Assembly (NCBI GenBank): GCA_946887085.1
Contig: CAMPKG010000196.1
Location: 1-6,610, forward strand
Direction of reading: 5' to 3'
Origin: an uncultured Sphingobacteriales bacterium
GTDB taxonomy: Bacteria > Bacteroidota > Bacteroidia > Chitinophagales > Chitinophagaceae
DNA length: 6,610 bases
Shown piece after piece: positions 6,570 through 6,610 of this stretch (position 1 is its first letter; each line of letters starts with the position of its first letter). A program made the translations under genes and the position numbers. A model generated the notes under the pieces. It did no database searches and was not told the origin of the DNA. It saw only the letters and a list, made by a program, of their open reading frames with translations.

Positions 6570-6610
6570 ATGAGAAATATTTACCGGTTAGCTCTGGTGC
6601 TTATTGCTTC
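6570..6610 (+). CDS. Start of a probable exported protein (3' truncated)
   Basis: An ATG at 6570 opens a frame that runs off the window after 13 complete codons, MRNIYRLALVLIA. A short basic start followed by a hydrophobic run is what the n- and h-regions of a signal peptide or an N-terminal membrane anchor look like. The gap of 158 bp after apaG and the AT-rich upstream DNA fit a separate transcription unit. Nothing can be said about function, and so few codons could also be chance. Confidence 0.5.
   Translation, partial: MRNIYRLALVLIA

Noticed and set aside
1..6610. Search for tRNA/rRNA genes, CRISPR arrays, insertion sequences and riboswitches
   Set aside because: No tRNA cloverleaf, repeat-spacer array, transposase frame or terminal inverted repeats could be recognised by reading either strand.

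Overview
The window looks like chromosomal DNA of a Bacteroidota bacterium, probably close to Chitinophagaceae. Three things in the sequence point there: a secreted protein ending in a type IX secretion sorting domain (motif LSVYPNPA), Bacteroidota-style -7 promoter motifs of the form TAnnTTTG with little Shine-Dalgarno signal, and Bacteroidota-like versions of MnmG, RecX and ApaG. The family-level placement is inference.

Layout. From 1 to 1841 (+) lies the 3' part of a gene for a large exported protein with a PA domain; its true start is left of the window. A strong 13-bp hairpin (1862-1891) separates it from a convergent minus-strand gene, 1891-3525, for an exported metal-dependent amidohydrolase of the YtcJ-like (Amidohydro_3) group. 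This gene is divergent from mnmG (3664-5532, +), which makes the FAD subunit of the tRNA U34 cmnm5 modification enzyme. mnmG is followed with no gap by recX (5533-5997) and, after 27 bp, by apaG (6025-6411), probably one transcription unit. An AT-rich 158-bp gap with a weak terminator-like hairpin precedes the first 41 bases of another gene that seems to start with a signal peptide (6570-6610).

The most notable content is not a protein. The 138-bp divergent spacer between the amidohydrolase and mnmG carries two identical 14-bp palindromes, GTTCCACGTGGAAC, 33 bp apart. A third site, TGTTTCACGTGGAACA, lies inside the mnmG coding sequence within a 28-bp inverted repeat that has only one mismatched pair. 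All three match the parS centromere sequence bound by chromosomal ParB (Spo0J). The window is therefore very likely a chromosome partition locus, probably in the origin-proximal region, consistent with the frequent linkage of mnmG (gidA) to origins and par loci in other bacteria. No parA/parB gene and no DnaA-box cluster is present in the window itself.

Upstream extension of the amidohydrolase and mnmG frames to their most distant possible starts would translate the parS copies as FHVE peptides. Signal-peptide position, family alignment and promoter position all favour the shorter starts used here.
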